A DNA stretch of 64,000 bases, taken from assembly GCF_042682045.1 (NCBI RefSeq), contig NZ_JBHUGS010000002.1, forward strand, positions 124,001-188,000, written 5' to 3'. The position numbers and the translations under genes are program-made. The DNA comes from Sphingomonas_R arantia. Its GTDB lineage: Bacteria > Pseudomonadota > Alphaproteobacteria > Sphingomonadales > Sphingomonadaceae. The notes beneath the pieces were generated by a model that was not told the DNA's origin, did no database searches, and saw only the letters and a program-made list of their open reading frames with translations. This document shows, in pieces, positions 51,709 to 59,513 of the stretch. The first letter of the stretch is position 1. Every line of letters starts with the position of its first letter.

Positions 51709-52955
51709 GGCCGGATTGTGCCCCTGTAGCGTGCTTCGTCGAGGCCGTGTTCGGCACGCGCGACGAGCGTGGCGACGGTCAGGTTGGCCGAGGCGGACGG
51801 GACGGTGCGGGTCATGTCGAGCAGCCGGTCGAACGGCAGGACGAGGCCGACGACGAGTGCGGTCTGTTCCGCGCCGACGCCGACCGCAGACAGCATCGCG
51901 GCGAGCATGAAGAGGGAGGCGGAGGGAACCGGCGCGGTGCCGAACGCGGCGAGCGCGCCGGTCAGCAGCATGATCCCGAGCATGCCGGCGTCGGGGACGA
52001 TGCCGAGCGCCTGTAACGCGAACTGGCCCAGCAGGCCGACATACATGGCGGTGCCGTCCTTCCCGATGCTGGCGCCGAGCGGGAGGACGGTCGAGGCGAT
52101 CGGCCGCGCGATGCCGAGATTGTCCTGCGCGACGCGGAGCGCCACGGGCAGCGTGGCGGAGGAGGAGGCGGTCGAGAAAGCGACGATGAGCGCATCGACG
52201 ATGCCGCGGAAGAAGCGCGCGACCGGCAGCCGCGCGACGGCGACGATCAACAGCGCGTGGACGACGAGCATCTGGACGAGCGAGGCGAGCACGACGCAGA
52301 GCGCCAGCCAGCCGACATTGACGAACACCGCCATGCCACCGCCCGCGACCGCGCCGGCGATCAGCGCGAGCACGCCGAACGGGGTCGCCTCCATCACGAT
52401 GCGGACGATCTGCAGCAGGACGGCGGCGGCGGACTGGAGCAGCGCCACGACGGGCTTGCCCGCGTCGCCCGACACCACGCTGCCGACGCCGAGCAGGATC
52501 GCGACGAAGATGATGGCGAGCATGTCACCCTTGGCCAGCGCATCGACGATGTTGGCCGGGACGATGCCGAGCAGCTGGTCGGCCGGCGACACGGGCGGCC
52601 CCAGGACATGCGGGGCGATACCGGCCAGCGCGATGCCGTCGCCGGGGCGCAGGACGAGGCCGAACGCCATGCCGATCGAGACGGCCAGAAGCGTGGTGAA
52701 CGCGAACCAGCCGACGGTGCGCCCGCCGATGCTGCCCAGCCGGCGCGGATCGCCGAGCGAGGAGATGCCGGCCGCGATGGTGATGAGCACGACGGGCACG
52801 ACGAGCATCTTGATCAGCCGCACGAATAGGTCGCCGACCAGCCGGATCGCGGCGGCCCCGGCGGGCCAGAGCAGGCCGAGCGCGACGCCGATGAGGAGCC
52901 CGGCGACGACCCGTTTCCACAACGGGATCGCGAACCAGGCCCGGAGCAGCCTCAA
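51705..52955 (-). CDS. Dicarboxylate/amino acid:cation symporter (DAACS)
   Basis: A 416-residue transporter of the GltP/DctA family for glutamate, aspartate or C4-dicarboxylates. The serine-rich re-entrant loop is AFSTASSSATLPVAL, followed by VLPLGASIGKDGTAMY (classically NMDGT in the unwound helix; here GKDGTA). The start is a TTG at 52955 that shares bases with the TGA of the upstream gene (TTGA). No in-frame ATG exists nearby, so translation is probably coupled. A D-glutamate or acetyl-glutamate substrate would fit the operon. Confidence 0.87.
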   Translation of the reverse strand: MRLLRAWFAIPLWKRVVAGLLIGVALGLLWPAGAAAIRLVGDLFVRLIKMLVVPVVLITIAAGISSLGDPRRLGSIGGRTVGWFAFTTLLAVSIGMAFGLVLRPGDGIALAGIAPHVLGPPVSPADQLLGIVPANIVDALAKGDMLAIIFVAILLGVGSVVSGDAGKPVVALLQSAAAVLLQIVRIVMEATPFGVLALIAGAVAGGGMAVFVNVGWLALCVVLASLVQMLVVHALLIVAVARLPVARFFRGIVDALIVAFSTASSSATLPVALRVAQDNLGIARPIASTVLPLGASIGKDGTAMYVGLLGQFALQALGIVPDAGMLGIMLLTGALAAFGTAPVPSASLFMLAAMLSAVGVGAEQTALVVGLVLPFDRLLDMTRTVPSASANLTVATLVARAEHGLDEARYRGTIRP

Positions 52956-53944
52956 GCCGGAGTGCCCCAGAAGCCGGGCGCGGGCGGGGAGAGCATACCG
53001 GTGTGATCGCTGACGCCGCCGCGGCGATCCTCCGCCAGCCAAAGCGGGCCGTCGAGATCGACGAACGTGGCACGGCCGGCGAGCAGCAGCGCAGGTGCGA
53101 TGCCGAGCGACGAACAGACCATGCAACCGACCATCACGCCGAACCCCTTTCGCTCCGCCGTATCGGCAAGCATCAGCGCTTCGGTCAAGCCGCCGGTCTT
53201 GTCGAGCTTCACGTTGACGACGCTGTAGCGGCCGGCGAGCGCATCGAGATCGGCAGCGGTGTGGAGCGATTCATCGGCGCAGATCGGGACGCGTGAGGCG
53301 AACCCGGTGAGCGCGCCGTCCGCGTCGGCGGGGAGTGGCTGTTCGAGCAGGTCGACGCGGTAATCGACGAGCAGGTCCTGGAGGCCGGTGACCTCGTCGA
53401 TCGACCAGCTTTCGTTCGGGTCGACGATCAGGCGCGGGGCGGGGGCGGCGGCGCGGACCGCGGCGATCTGGGCGGCGGCATGATCGCGGTCGACCTTGAT
53501 CTTCAGAAGCGGGACGTCGGCGACGCGGGCGGCGGCGGAGGCCATCGCGGCGGGCGCGTCGAGGCCGATGGTGATCGCGGATGCGACCGGAGTGGGTTCG
53601 GACAGGCCGGCCAGTGCGGCGACCGTGGTGCCGGCCAGTTGCGCGTCGAGATCCCACAACGCGCCGTCGACCGCGTTGCGCGCGGCGCCCGGCGGCATGA
53701 TACGGAGCAGTTCGGCGCGGCCGGCGCCACGTTGCAGGAGCGGCGTGACCGTGTCGATCGCGGCGAGCGCGGCCTCGATCGTCTCGTCGTAGCGCGCATA
53801 GGGGACCGCCTCGCCGCGCCCGACCAGCGTGCCCTGCGCGATGGTGACGGTGATCACGTCGGCCGCGGTTTTCACCCCGCGCGAGATGCGGAACGGGGTG
53901 GTCAGGCCGAAACGGTCGTGGCGGGCGTCGAGGCGTCGCAGCAT
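52952..53944 (-). CDS. Dipeptide epimerase family enzyme, DgcA-like (N-acetyl-D-glutamate racemase or L-Ala-D/L-Glu epimerase)
   Basis: A 330-residue enolase-superfamily enzyme. The acid-base lysines are K148 and K150 (LLKIKVDRD) and K246/K249 (NVKLDKTGG); metal ligands are D175 (VDPNES), E201 (LLEQPLP) and D224 (CADESL). Two functions fit. It may interconvert L-Ala-D-Glu and L-Ala-L-Glu in murein recycling. Alternatively, beside a DUF1611 (DgcN) gene, it may be the DgcA partner that racemises N-acetyl-D-glutamate. The pair with DUF1611 favours the second. Start ATG at 53944, inside the end of the upstream gene (43-base overlap). Confidence 0.87.
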   Translation of the reverse strand: MLRRLDARHDRFGLTTPFRISRGVKTAADVITVTIAQGTLVGRGEAVPYARYDETIEAALAAIDTVTPLLQRGAGRAELLRIMPPGAARNAVDGALWDLDAQLAGTTVAALAGLSEPTPVASAITIGLDAPAAMASAAARVADVPLLKIKVDRDHAAAQIAAVRAAAPAPRLIVDPNESWSIDEVTGLQDLLVDYRVDLLEQPLPADADGALTGFASRVPICADESLHTAADLDALAGRYSVVNVKLDKTGGLTEALMLADTAERKGFGVMVGCMVCSSLGIAPALLLAGRATFVDLDGPLWLAEDRRGGVSDHTGMLSPPAPGFWGTPA

Positions 53945-54939
53945 GTCAGCATCCAGTCGATGATCGGATCCGCCCCGAACCGGTAGGGATCGGTGCAGGG
54001 CAGGCCGTGGGTGTCCGCGACTGACGAGCATAGCCGCCGTGCGTCGGCTTCGTCGAGCGCGACCGTGTTCAGCGCGATGCCGACCGCCTGAACGTGCGGG
54101 CTGGTAAGCCGCGCGACGGACAGGTTGGCGGCGAGACAGTCGGTGATCGAAGGGAGCTGATAGTGCGGCAGGCCGCGCATATGGGCACGCGACGGATCAT
54201 GGCAGAGGAGGAGCGCGCGGGGTTGGGCGCCATGGAGCAGCCCGGTCGAGACACCGGCGAAGGACGGGTGGAAGAGCGATCCCTGCCCCTCGATCAGGTC
54301 CCACCCGGCGTCGTGGCGAGCGGGGGTGAGCTGTTCGATCGCGCCCGAGATAAAGTCTGCGACGACCGCGTCGACGGGCACGCCGGCGCCGGCGATCATG
54401 ATGCCGGTCTGGCCGGTGGCGCGGAAGTCCGCGGCGATGCCGCGGGCGTGCATGGCGTCGCGCAGGGCGAGCGTGGCGTACATCTTGCCCACGGAGCAGT
54501 CGGTGCCGACGGTGAGCAGGCGGTTGCCGGCACGGGGGAGGCCGTTGCCGATGGGGAGGTCGGCGGGCGGATCGCGGACGTCGAACAGTGTCACGCCTGC
54601 GTCGGCGGCGGCGCGGACGAGGCGCGGTTCGTCGCGCAGCCGCTGGTGGAGGCCGGATGCGACGCTAAGCCCGGCGGAGATCGCGGCCAGTGCGTCGTGG
54701 ATCAGCGCGTCGTCCATTTTTCCACCGGCGTTGGCGATTCCGAGGACGAGCGTGCGGGCACCTGCGGCCCGCGCGGCGGCGGCGTCCATGCGCGGCAGGT
54801 CGAGCGTCAGTGGGCAGTCGTCGTGCCGCCATTCGCCGAGGCAGTCCTTGGGCCGGAAAGCGGCGAGCCCGCGCGAGGTCTTGATTCCGACCGCGTCGCT
54901 GGAATGGCCGAGATACAGGAGGAAGGGACCGGGGATCAT
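53902..54939 (-). CDS. DUF1611 protein, DgcN-like (D-glutamate N-acetyltransferase)
   Basis: A 345-residue protein of the DUF1611 family. The N-terminal domain opens with PFLLYLGHSSDAVGIKTSRG; the C-terminal P-loop-like part shows VGTDCSVGKMYATLAL and LIEGQGSLFHPSFAG. In marine proteobacteria DgcN of this family acetylates D-glutamate before DgcA racemises it, feeding L-glutamate metabolism. The adjacent epimerase makes the same pathway likely here. It is the first gene of the operon, and the ATG at 54939 follows a 328-base region with repeats and possible operator sites. P-loop shape suggests nucleotide or acetyl-CoA binding. Confidence 0.87.
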   Translation of the reverse strand: MIPGPFLLYLGHSSDAVGIKTSRGLAAFRPKDCLGEWRHDDCPLTLDLPRMDAAAARAAGARTLVLGIANAGGKMDDALIHDALAAISAGLSVASGLHQRLRDEPRLVRAAADAGVTLFDVRDPPADLPIGNGLPRAGNRLLTVGTDCSVGKMYATLALRDAMHARGIAADFRATGQTGIMIAGAGVPVDAVVADFISGAIEQLTPARHDAGWDLIEGQGSLFHPSFAGVSTGLLHGAQPRALLLCHDPSRAHMRGLPHYQLPSITDCLAANLSVARLTSPHVQAVGIALNTVALDEADARRLCSSVADTHGLPCTDPYRFGADPIIDWMLTCCDASTPATTVSA

Positions 54940-55017
54940 CGCGCACCTGCGTCGGAGGGGGTGGTGTCCGGCATAGGGTGTGGGGGTGGTGGTGCGCGCA
55001 TCATGCTCGTGCGGCGG

Positions 55018-55038
55018 GGCATAGCGTGGGGTTATGCC
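55018..55038. promoter_or_regulatory. Candidate LysR-type operator upstream of the DUF1611 operon
   Basis: GGCATAGCGTGGGGTTATGCC has GGCATA/TATGCC arms and contains a T-N11-A core (55022 to 55034). A second half-site with the same left arm (GGCATAGGGTG) lies nearer the gene at about 54970. The spacing, about 80-100 bases before the start codon, fits an operator of the LysR protein encoded in the operon. No experiment supports it. Confidence 0.4.
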
Positions 55039-55180
55039 GGGTCAGAGGGGCTGACCCTCTCCCGACCCGTCAATGCCGAGCGAAGTCGAGGCACGCTCCC
55101 CCGAGCGTAGCCGAGGGGCTATGTTGGCTTCTCGACTTCGCTCGGGATGGGCGGGTTTTAGGAGACTTTATCATTCTCTA

Positions 55181-55248
55181 CCCTCGTTTGGTTCGAGCTT
55201 GTCGAGAACGTTGCGCGGCGTTCTCGACAGGCTCGAACCGAACGGGGG
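55181..55248. repeat. Long extragenic palindrome, copy 1
   Basis: Two 30-base arms (55181-55210 and 55219-55248) around the loop TTGCGCGG form a near-perfect hairpin. The central part (GGTTCGAGCTTGTCGAGAACG and its complement in two pieces) is identical to a copy at 62501-62564. Both copies lie beside the words CTTCGCTCGGGATGGGCGGG. This is a dispersed extragenic repeat, likely acting as a bidirectional terminator. Confidence 0.85.
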
Positions 55249-55267
55249 TGGGGCGGGTTTTTAGCCG

Positions 55268-56848
55268 TTACGATGCCGGGCAGTTGGCCGGTTTCGGACG
55301 GAGCAGGACGCGGCCCGCGGCGGTGCCGGTTGTAGCGCCGTCCTGGAGGGCGAGCTTGCCGTTGATGAGGAGCGCCTTCACGCCGACGCTGGGGACGCGG
55401 GGATGGACATAGTCGGCGCGGGGGGCGTAGCGGGTCGGGTCGAAGACCACGACGTCGGCGTAGTAGCCGGCGCGGAGGTAGCCGCGGTGGTCGATGCGGT
55501 ACATGTCCGCGGTGAGGCCGGTCGAGCGGCGGATGAAATTGCGCAGGGTGATGACCTTTCGCTCGCGGACATAGGTCTGGTACTTGCGCGGGAAGGTCGC
55601 GTACTGGCGCGGGTGGCCGTCGGAGCCGTCGGAGCTGGTGACGATCCACGGCTGCTGCATCAGCAGGTCGACGTCGCGGTCGGCCATGTTGAAGCTGGCG
55701 ACGCCGACGCCGGCCGGTTCGGTGCCGTCCTTGTTCGCGACGCGCATGATGCGGATCGCGGCGTCGATGGGGTCGACGTTCCACGCGGTTGCCATCTGGC
55801 CGAGCGTCTTGCCGGTCCAGGGCATGTTCTCGCTGGTCAGCAGGATCGATTCCTTGCCGCCGCGTCGGCGGAGATTCTCGACCATCTCGGCCTTGATCCG
55901 GGCGAGCGTGGCGGGGTCGTCGAACCGGGCGATCAGTTTCCTGTAGCCGCCGTCGCTGGCCCAGCGCGGGAGGAGCGAGGCGTCGACGCTGGAGCCGGAG
56001 GCGAGCCAGGGATATTGATCGGCGGTGACGTCCTGCCCCGCCGCACGCGCGGCGGCGATGGTGGCGATCAGTTGCGGCGCCTGGCCCTGGAGATCGACGC
56101 CGAGTGCCTTCAGGTGGGCGAAGTGGACGGGCATCTTCGCCTGCCGGCCGATCTCGATCGCTTCCTTGGTCGAGGCGATGAGGCCGATCGTGTAGTTCGA
56201 TTCGTCGCGCTGGTGCGTGTCGTACAGGCCGCCGCGGCTGCCCGCCTCGCGTGCGACGGCGATGACCTCGTCGGTCTTGGCGTAGCTTTGCGGAGCGTAG
56301 AACAGGCCGGTCGAGAGGCCGTAAGCGCCTTCGCACATCGCCTTGGCGGCCAGCGCCTTTTCCTGTGCGAGTTCGGGGGCGGTGGGGGGGCGGTCGTCCT
56401 GCCCCAGCACGCGGCCGCGGATGGCGCCGAAGCCGACGAAGGGGACGAGGTTGGTGCCGACGCCCGCTGCGGTGAGCTTCCGCGCATCCTCTGCCACGTC
56501 GGGCGTGCCGCCGCCGTCGACGCCCATAACGATGGTCGAGACGCCTTGCGCGAGCCAGGGGAGGTTGAGGCGTTGCTTCGCGTCGGGGGAGCGGATGTAG
56601 GTGTCCGGATGGGTGTGCGCGTCGATGAAGCCCGGGGCGACGATCTGGCCCTTCGCATCGATCACCTTGGCGGCCGCCGTGCGGCGGGTGGGGCCGACAT
56701 AGACGATGCGGTCGCCGCTAATCTCGACATCGCCGGTGATCGGGGCGGCGTCTGCGCCCGAATAGAGCGTACCGCCGCGGATCACGACATCGACTTGCGG
56801 CGCGGTGGGCGGGGCGAGGGCCAGGGCGGTGAGCAGGAGGGCGTTCAT
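55268..56848 (-). CDS. D-aminoacylase-family amidohydrolase, exported
   Basis: A 526-residue enzyme of the N-acyl-D-amino-acid deacylase family with a short signal-like start (MNALLLTALALAPPTAPQ). Metal-site motifs are DAHTHPD (H78, H80), DTHQRDESNY, VHFAHLKALG and SSDGSDGHPR. In characterised D-aminoacylases a cysteine bridges the metals in GNCG; here the corresponding stretch is MGVDGGG, so that residue is Asp111. The enzyme may hydrolyse N-acyl-D-amino acids or D-containing dipeptides in the periplasm. The start ATG at 56848 overlaps the acylase stop by four bases. The stop lies 19 bases left of the palindromic repeat. Confidence 0.87.
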   Translation of the reverse strand: MNALLLTALALAPPTAPQVDVVIRGGTLYSGADAAPITGDVEISGDRIVYVGPTRRTAAAKVIDAKGQIVAPGFIDAHTHPDTYIRSPDAKQRLNLPWLAQGVSTIVMGVDGGGTPDVAEDARKLTAAGVGTNLVPFVGFGAIRGRVLGQDDRPPTAPELAQEKALAAKAMCEGAYGLSTGLFYAPQSYAKTDEVIAVAREAGSRGGLYDTHQRDESNYTIGLIASTKEAIEIGRQAKMPVHFAHLKALGVDLQGQAPQLIATIAAARAAGQDVTADQYPWLASGSSVDASLLPRWASDGGYRKLIARFDDPATLARIKAEMVENLRRRGGKESILLTSENMPWTGKTLGQMATAWNVDPIDAAIRIMRVANKDGTEPAGVGVASFNMADRDVDLLMQQPWIVTSSDGSDGHPRQYATFPRKYQTYVRERKVITLRNFIRRSTGLTADMYRIDHRGYLRAGYYADVVVFDPTRYAPRADYVHPRVPSVGVKALLINGKLALQDGATTGTAAGRVLLRPKPANCPAS

Positions 56849-59202
56849 CGGCGGGTTCCCTTGCGTTGGCGCGGTCCGCCGAGCGTGGCGCGGGCGGCGC
56901 GGTGGGCGTCGACCGCGGCGTGGCTGAACAGCATGGGCAGCATGCGGCCGGCGATCCACGGCGCGTATTGGTCGCGGTAGTGGGCGGAGCGCGGGTCGTT
57001 GGACTGGCCGGGCAGGTTGATGAAGAGCGAGTTGTCCCACGCGCCGACATCGACGACCTGCGCGTAGCTCGCCCCGCCGCCGACGCCCCAGCCGGGGCCG
57101 TTGCCCAGCCAGCGCGCGCCGACGGTGAAGCTGTCGCCGCCCGACCCTTCGCCCTCGATCGGCGGGAAGGCGGCGGCGATGGCGGGCACGCGCGACAGCG
57201 GATGGGCGATGCGGACCTTGTGAAGTGTGCCCCAGCGCCATTTGGCCGGATCGGGGCCGAGCAGGTCCTGCGCGGTGGCCCAGGCGGAAGCGAGCGCGGC
57301 ATCGAACAACGCGTCGCGCGCGGCGACCGGATCGGGGCCGAGCCGGGTGTCGGGGTGAGCGAGAAAGCCGAGCAGGATGGTGGGGGCGATGTCCTTCACG
57401 AGCGGCTTCGCGCGGTCCGGCACGATCAGCGCGAGCATGCGGGTGCCGAGGTCGCGCCACAGGATCTGGAACAGGGCGGCTTGGGCGCTGTCGGCGGCGA
57501 GGGTGCCGTCCCAGTTGCGCAGCAGGTCGGCGGCGGGGGAGGGGCGCGCGGGCAGGAGCGTGACGAGCTGGCGGCCGGGGGTGGAGACCATGTCGTGCTG
57601 GAGCGCGACGCTGTCGGTCAGGCCGTGGCTGTCCTGCCGCGACAGCACGCTGGCGATGCGGTCGTAGCGGTAGGTGTCGCGGAACGAGAAGGCGGGGATG
57701 CGGTCGCGCGGCCAGCCGGGGGGCAGATTGTCCTGATTGGCGGACGCGAACCAGCCCTTGGCCGGGTTGTATGCGCTGGGCAGATCGGTGTGGTTGCGCA
57801 GGCCGGTCCAGTCGTAGCGGCCGTCGCCGGGGACGGGGAGCAGGCCGTCGCCGGTGCGGCGGATGGGGGCGAAGCCGATCGCCTGCCAGCCGGTGTTGCC
57901 GTCCGTGTCGGCATAATGGAAGTTGGTGGGCGACGGGTGGATGCGGAATGCCTGCTGCAGCGACGCCCAGTCCTGCGCCAGGTTGATCGCGATCATGGCG
58001 AACGATCCCGCGCCGCCGGGCTGCATCGCGACCGAGGCGAGCACGGTGGCGCGGTGGTTCGCCGGATCGTGCATCACGACGGGGCCCATCGCCGCATAGC
58101 GCAGCGGGACGATGCGGGGCGGGCCGTCCTTGACCGGGATGCCGTCCTCGACCTGCACAAAACGGGCCCAGCCACCGCCGTGGCGGTAGCGTTCGGGGTC
58201 CTGCGGATCGAGGTCGAGGACGAACAGATCCTCCTGATCGATATGGAAATTGGTGCGGCCGAAGGCGAAGCGGTCGGTGTGACCCTGCATGATGCCGGGC
58301 AGGCCGGGCGCGCCGCCGCCGATCACGTCGAGGCCGGGTGCGGTCAGGTGCGCGACATGGCGCGGGCCGAAGCCGCCGATGCCGAGATGCGGATCGTTGG
58401 CCAGGATCGGTCGGCCGGTGGCGGAGCGGGCGGGCGCGATCGTCCAGGCATTGCTGCCGGCGTTGGCGCGTTCGGCCTGCGCATCGATCGGCTCGGTCGG
58501 GGTGCCGGGACCGAACGGGAGGCCGCCCTGGCGCAGCACGCCGAGATCGGCGGGGGAGACCTTGGAATAGTTCAGGCCGGGCGGGACGTGCATCGGCCAG
58601 GCGGGGCGAAGCGGGGCGACGACCGCGTCGAGATGGAGCAGGCCGAGCGCGGCGAGTTGCGCGCGGCGGACCTCGTCGTCCGCGTTACCGATCGAGGCGC
58701 CGCGGGCAAGGACGAGTTCGCGGACGTCCCACTTCATCGGTGCGACGTCGAGGATGCGATATTCGAGCGGGAGGAGTGCCGGGTCGGCGGCGAGTTCGTC
58801 GATGCGCGCGTTGATGCCGGCCACATAGGCGCGCGCACAGGCCAGCACGTCGGCGGGGATGCGCGCGAGTTCGGCGTCGAGATCGCCGCGGTAGTGGAAC
58901 AGCCGCGCGACCGCATCGAACCGCGCGAAGTCCGCGCCGTAGACCTCCGCCATCCGCCCCAGTTCGCGGCGGTGGCCGAGGTCGATCTGGAACAGCCGGT
59001 CGCGCGCGACGACATAACCCTGCCCGAAGAAGGCGTCCGGGATCGACGCGGCGCGGATGTGCGGCACGCCGTAAATGTCGTCGACGATCTCGATCGGGGC
59101 ATCGAGGCCGGGGAGTGTCGCGCGTGCAGGCGCCGCGGAGAGCGTGCCGGCCAGCGCCACCGTGGCGGCGGACCCGCACAGGAATGCGCGACGGTCGATC
59201 AT
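56845..59202 (-). CDS. Penicillin-acylase family N-terminal serine hydrolase, Tat-exported
   Basis: A 785-residue Ntn-hydrolase precursor that removes an acyl chain from an amide. A twin-arginine-type signal (DRRAFLCGSAATVALAG) precedes the alpha-subunit region. The beta subunit should begin at S250 in AGSNAWTIAPARS, the nucleophile after self-cleavage, followed by ILANDPHLG and later motifs (GRTNFHIDQED). Family members act on penicillin G, acyl-homoserine lactones or acyl-amino acids. The ATG at 59202 is preferred over 59208 by its spacing from AGGGG. It is cotranscribed with the D-aminoacylase and divergent from a TonB receptor, suggesting deacylation of an imported N-acylated compound. 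Confidence 0.9.
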   Translation of the reverse strand: MIDRRAFLCGSAATVALAGTLSAAPARATLPGLDAPIEIVDDIYGVPHIRAASIPDAFFGQGYVVARDRLFQIDLGHRRELGRMAEVYGADFARFDAVARLFHYRGDLDAELARIPADVLACARAYVAGINARIDELAADPALLPLEYRILDVAPMKWDVRELVLARGASIGNADDEVRRAQLAALGLLHLDAVVAPLRPAWPMHVPPGLNYSKVSPADLGVLRQGGLPFGPGTPTEPIDAQAERANAGSNAWTIAPARSATGRPILANDPHLGIGGFGPRHVAHLTAPGLDVIGGGAPGLPGIMQGHTDRFAFGRTNFHIDQEDLFVLDLDPQDPERYRHGGGWARFVQVEDGIPVKDGPPRIVPLRYAAMGPVVMHDPANHRATVLASVAMQPGGAGSFAMIAINLAQDWASLQQAFRIHPSPTNFHYADTDGNTGWQAIGFAPIRRTGDGLLPVPGDGRYDWTGLRNHTDLPSAYNPAKGWFASANQDNLPPGWPRDRIPAFSFRDTYRYDRIASVLSRQDSHGLTDSVALQHDMVSTPGRQLVTLLPARPSPAADLLRNWDGTLAADSAQAALFQILWRDLGTRMLALIVPDRAKPLVKDIAPTILLGFLAHPDTRLGPDPVAARDALFDAALASAWATAQDLLGPDPAKWRWGTLHKVRIAHPLSRVPAIAAAFPPIEGEGSGGDSFTVGARWLGNGPGWGVGGGASYAQVVDVGAWDNSLFINLPGQSNDPRSAHYRDQYAPWIAGRMLPMLFSHAAVDAHRAARATLGGPRQRKGTRR

Positions 59203-59513
59203 GGGCATTTCCCCTGCTGTGGACCCGCGGGAGGCCAGGTGCGCGGTGTCGCGACCGCGATATGTCGGATCGCGTTCTGGACCATAAGCGCGGCGATGGC
59301 GAGGCGGCCATAATCGCGGGCTATGGTTTGATGCAGCGATCGATGCGGGGAAGCCCTTGACGCCCGTCCTCCCCACCGCGCAGGTTCGGGTTTCCGGCAC
59401 GATCGGCGGCATGTTCCCAAAGGAACAGGATGACCGGATCGGCAGGAACGCAGGGGGCGACAGCAGCGGGCGCGGTAACGGCCGGCTGGTACACGGGCGT
59501 ATCGGGGGAAATC
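59203..59513. other. Divergent promoter region with a possible operator
   Basis: The 311 bases between the acylase and TonB receptor starts contain no gene. A TTGACG word at about 59357 could be a -35 element. An inverted repeat TGTTCC-CAAA-GGAACA at 59412-59427 could be an operator, for instance of the GntR protein encoded downstream, but I found no second copy. Confidence 0.5.

Larger units (their letters stand above)
54940..55267. other. Intergenic region with operator-like and palindromic repeats
   Basis: A 328-base stretch without a gene, between the end of the D-aminoacylase gene and the start of the DUF1611 operon, both read leftward. The left part (54960-55040) should hold the operon promoter and candidate regulator sites. 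The right part is occupied by an inverted repeat (55076-55090 with 55131-55145, CCGAGCGAAGTCGAG and its complement) and a long hairpin at 55181-55248. The hairpin probably ends the upstream transcript. Confidence 0.7.
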
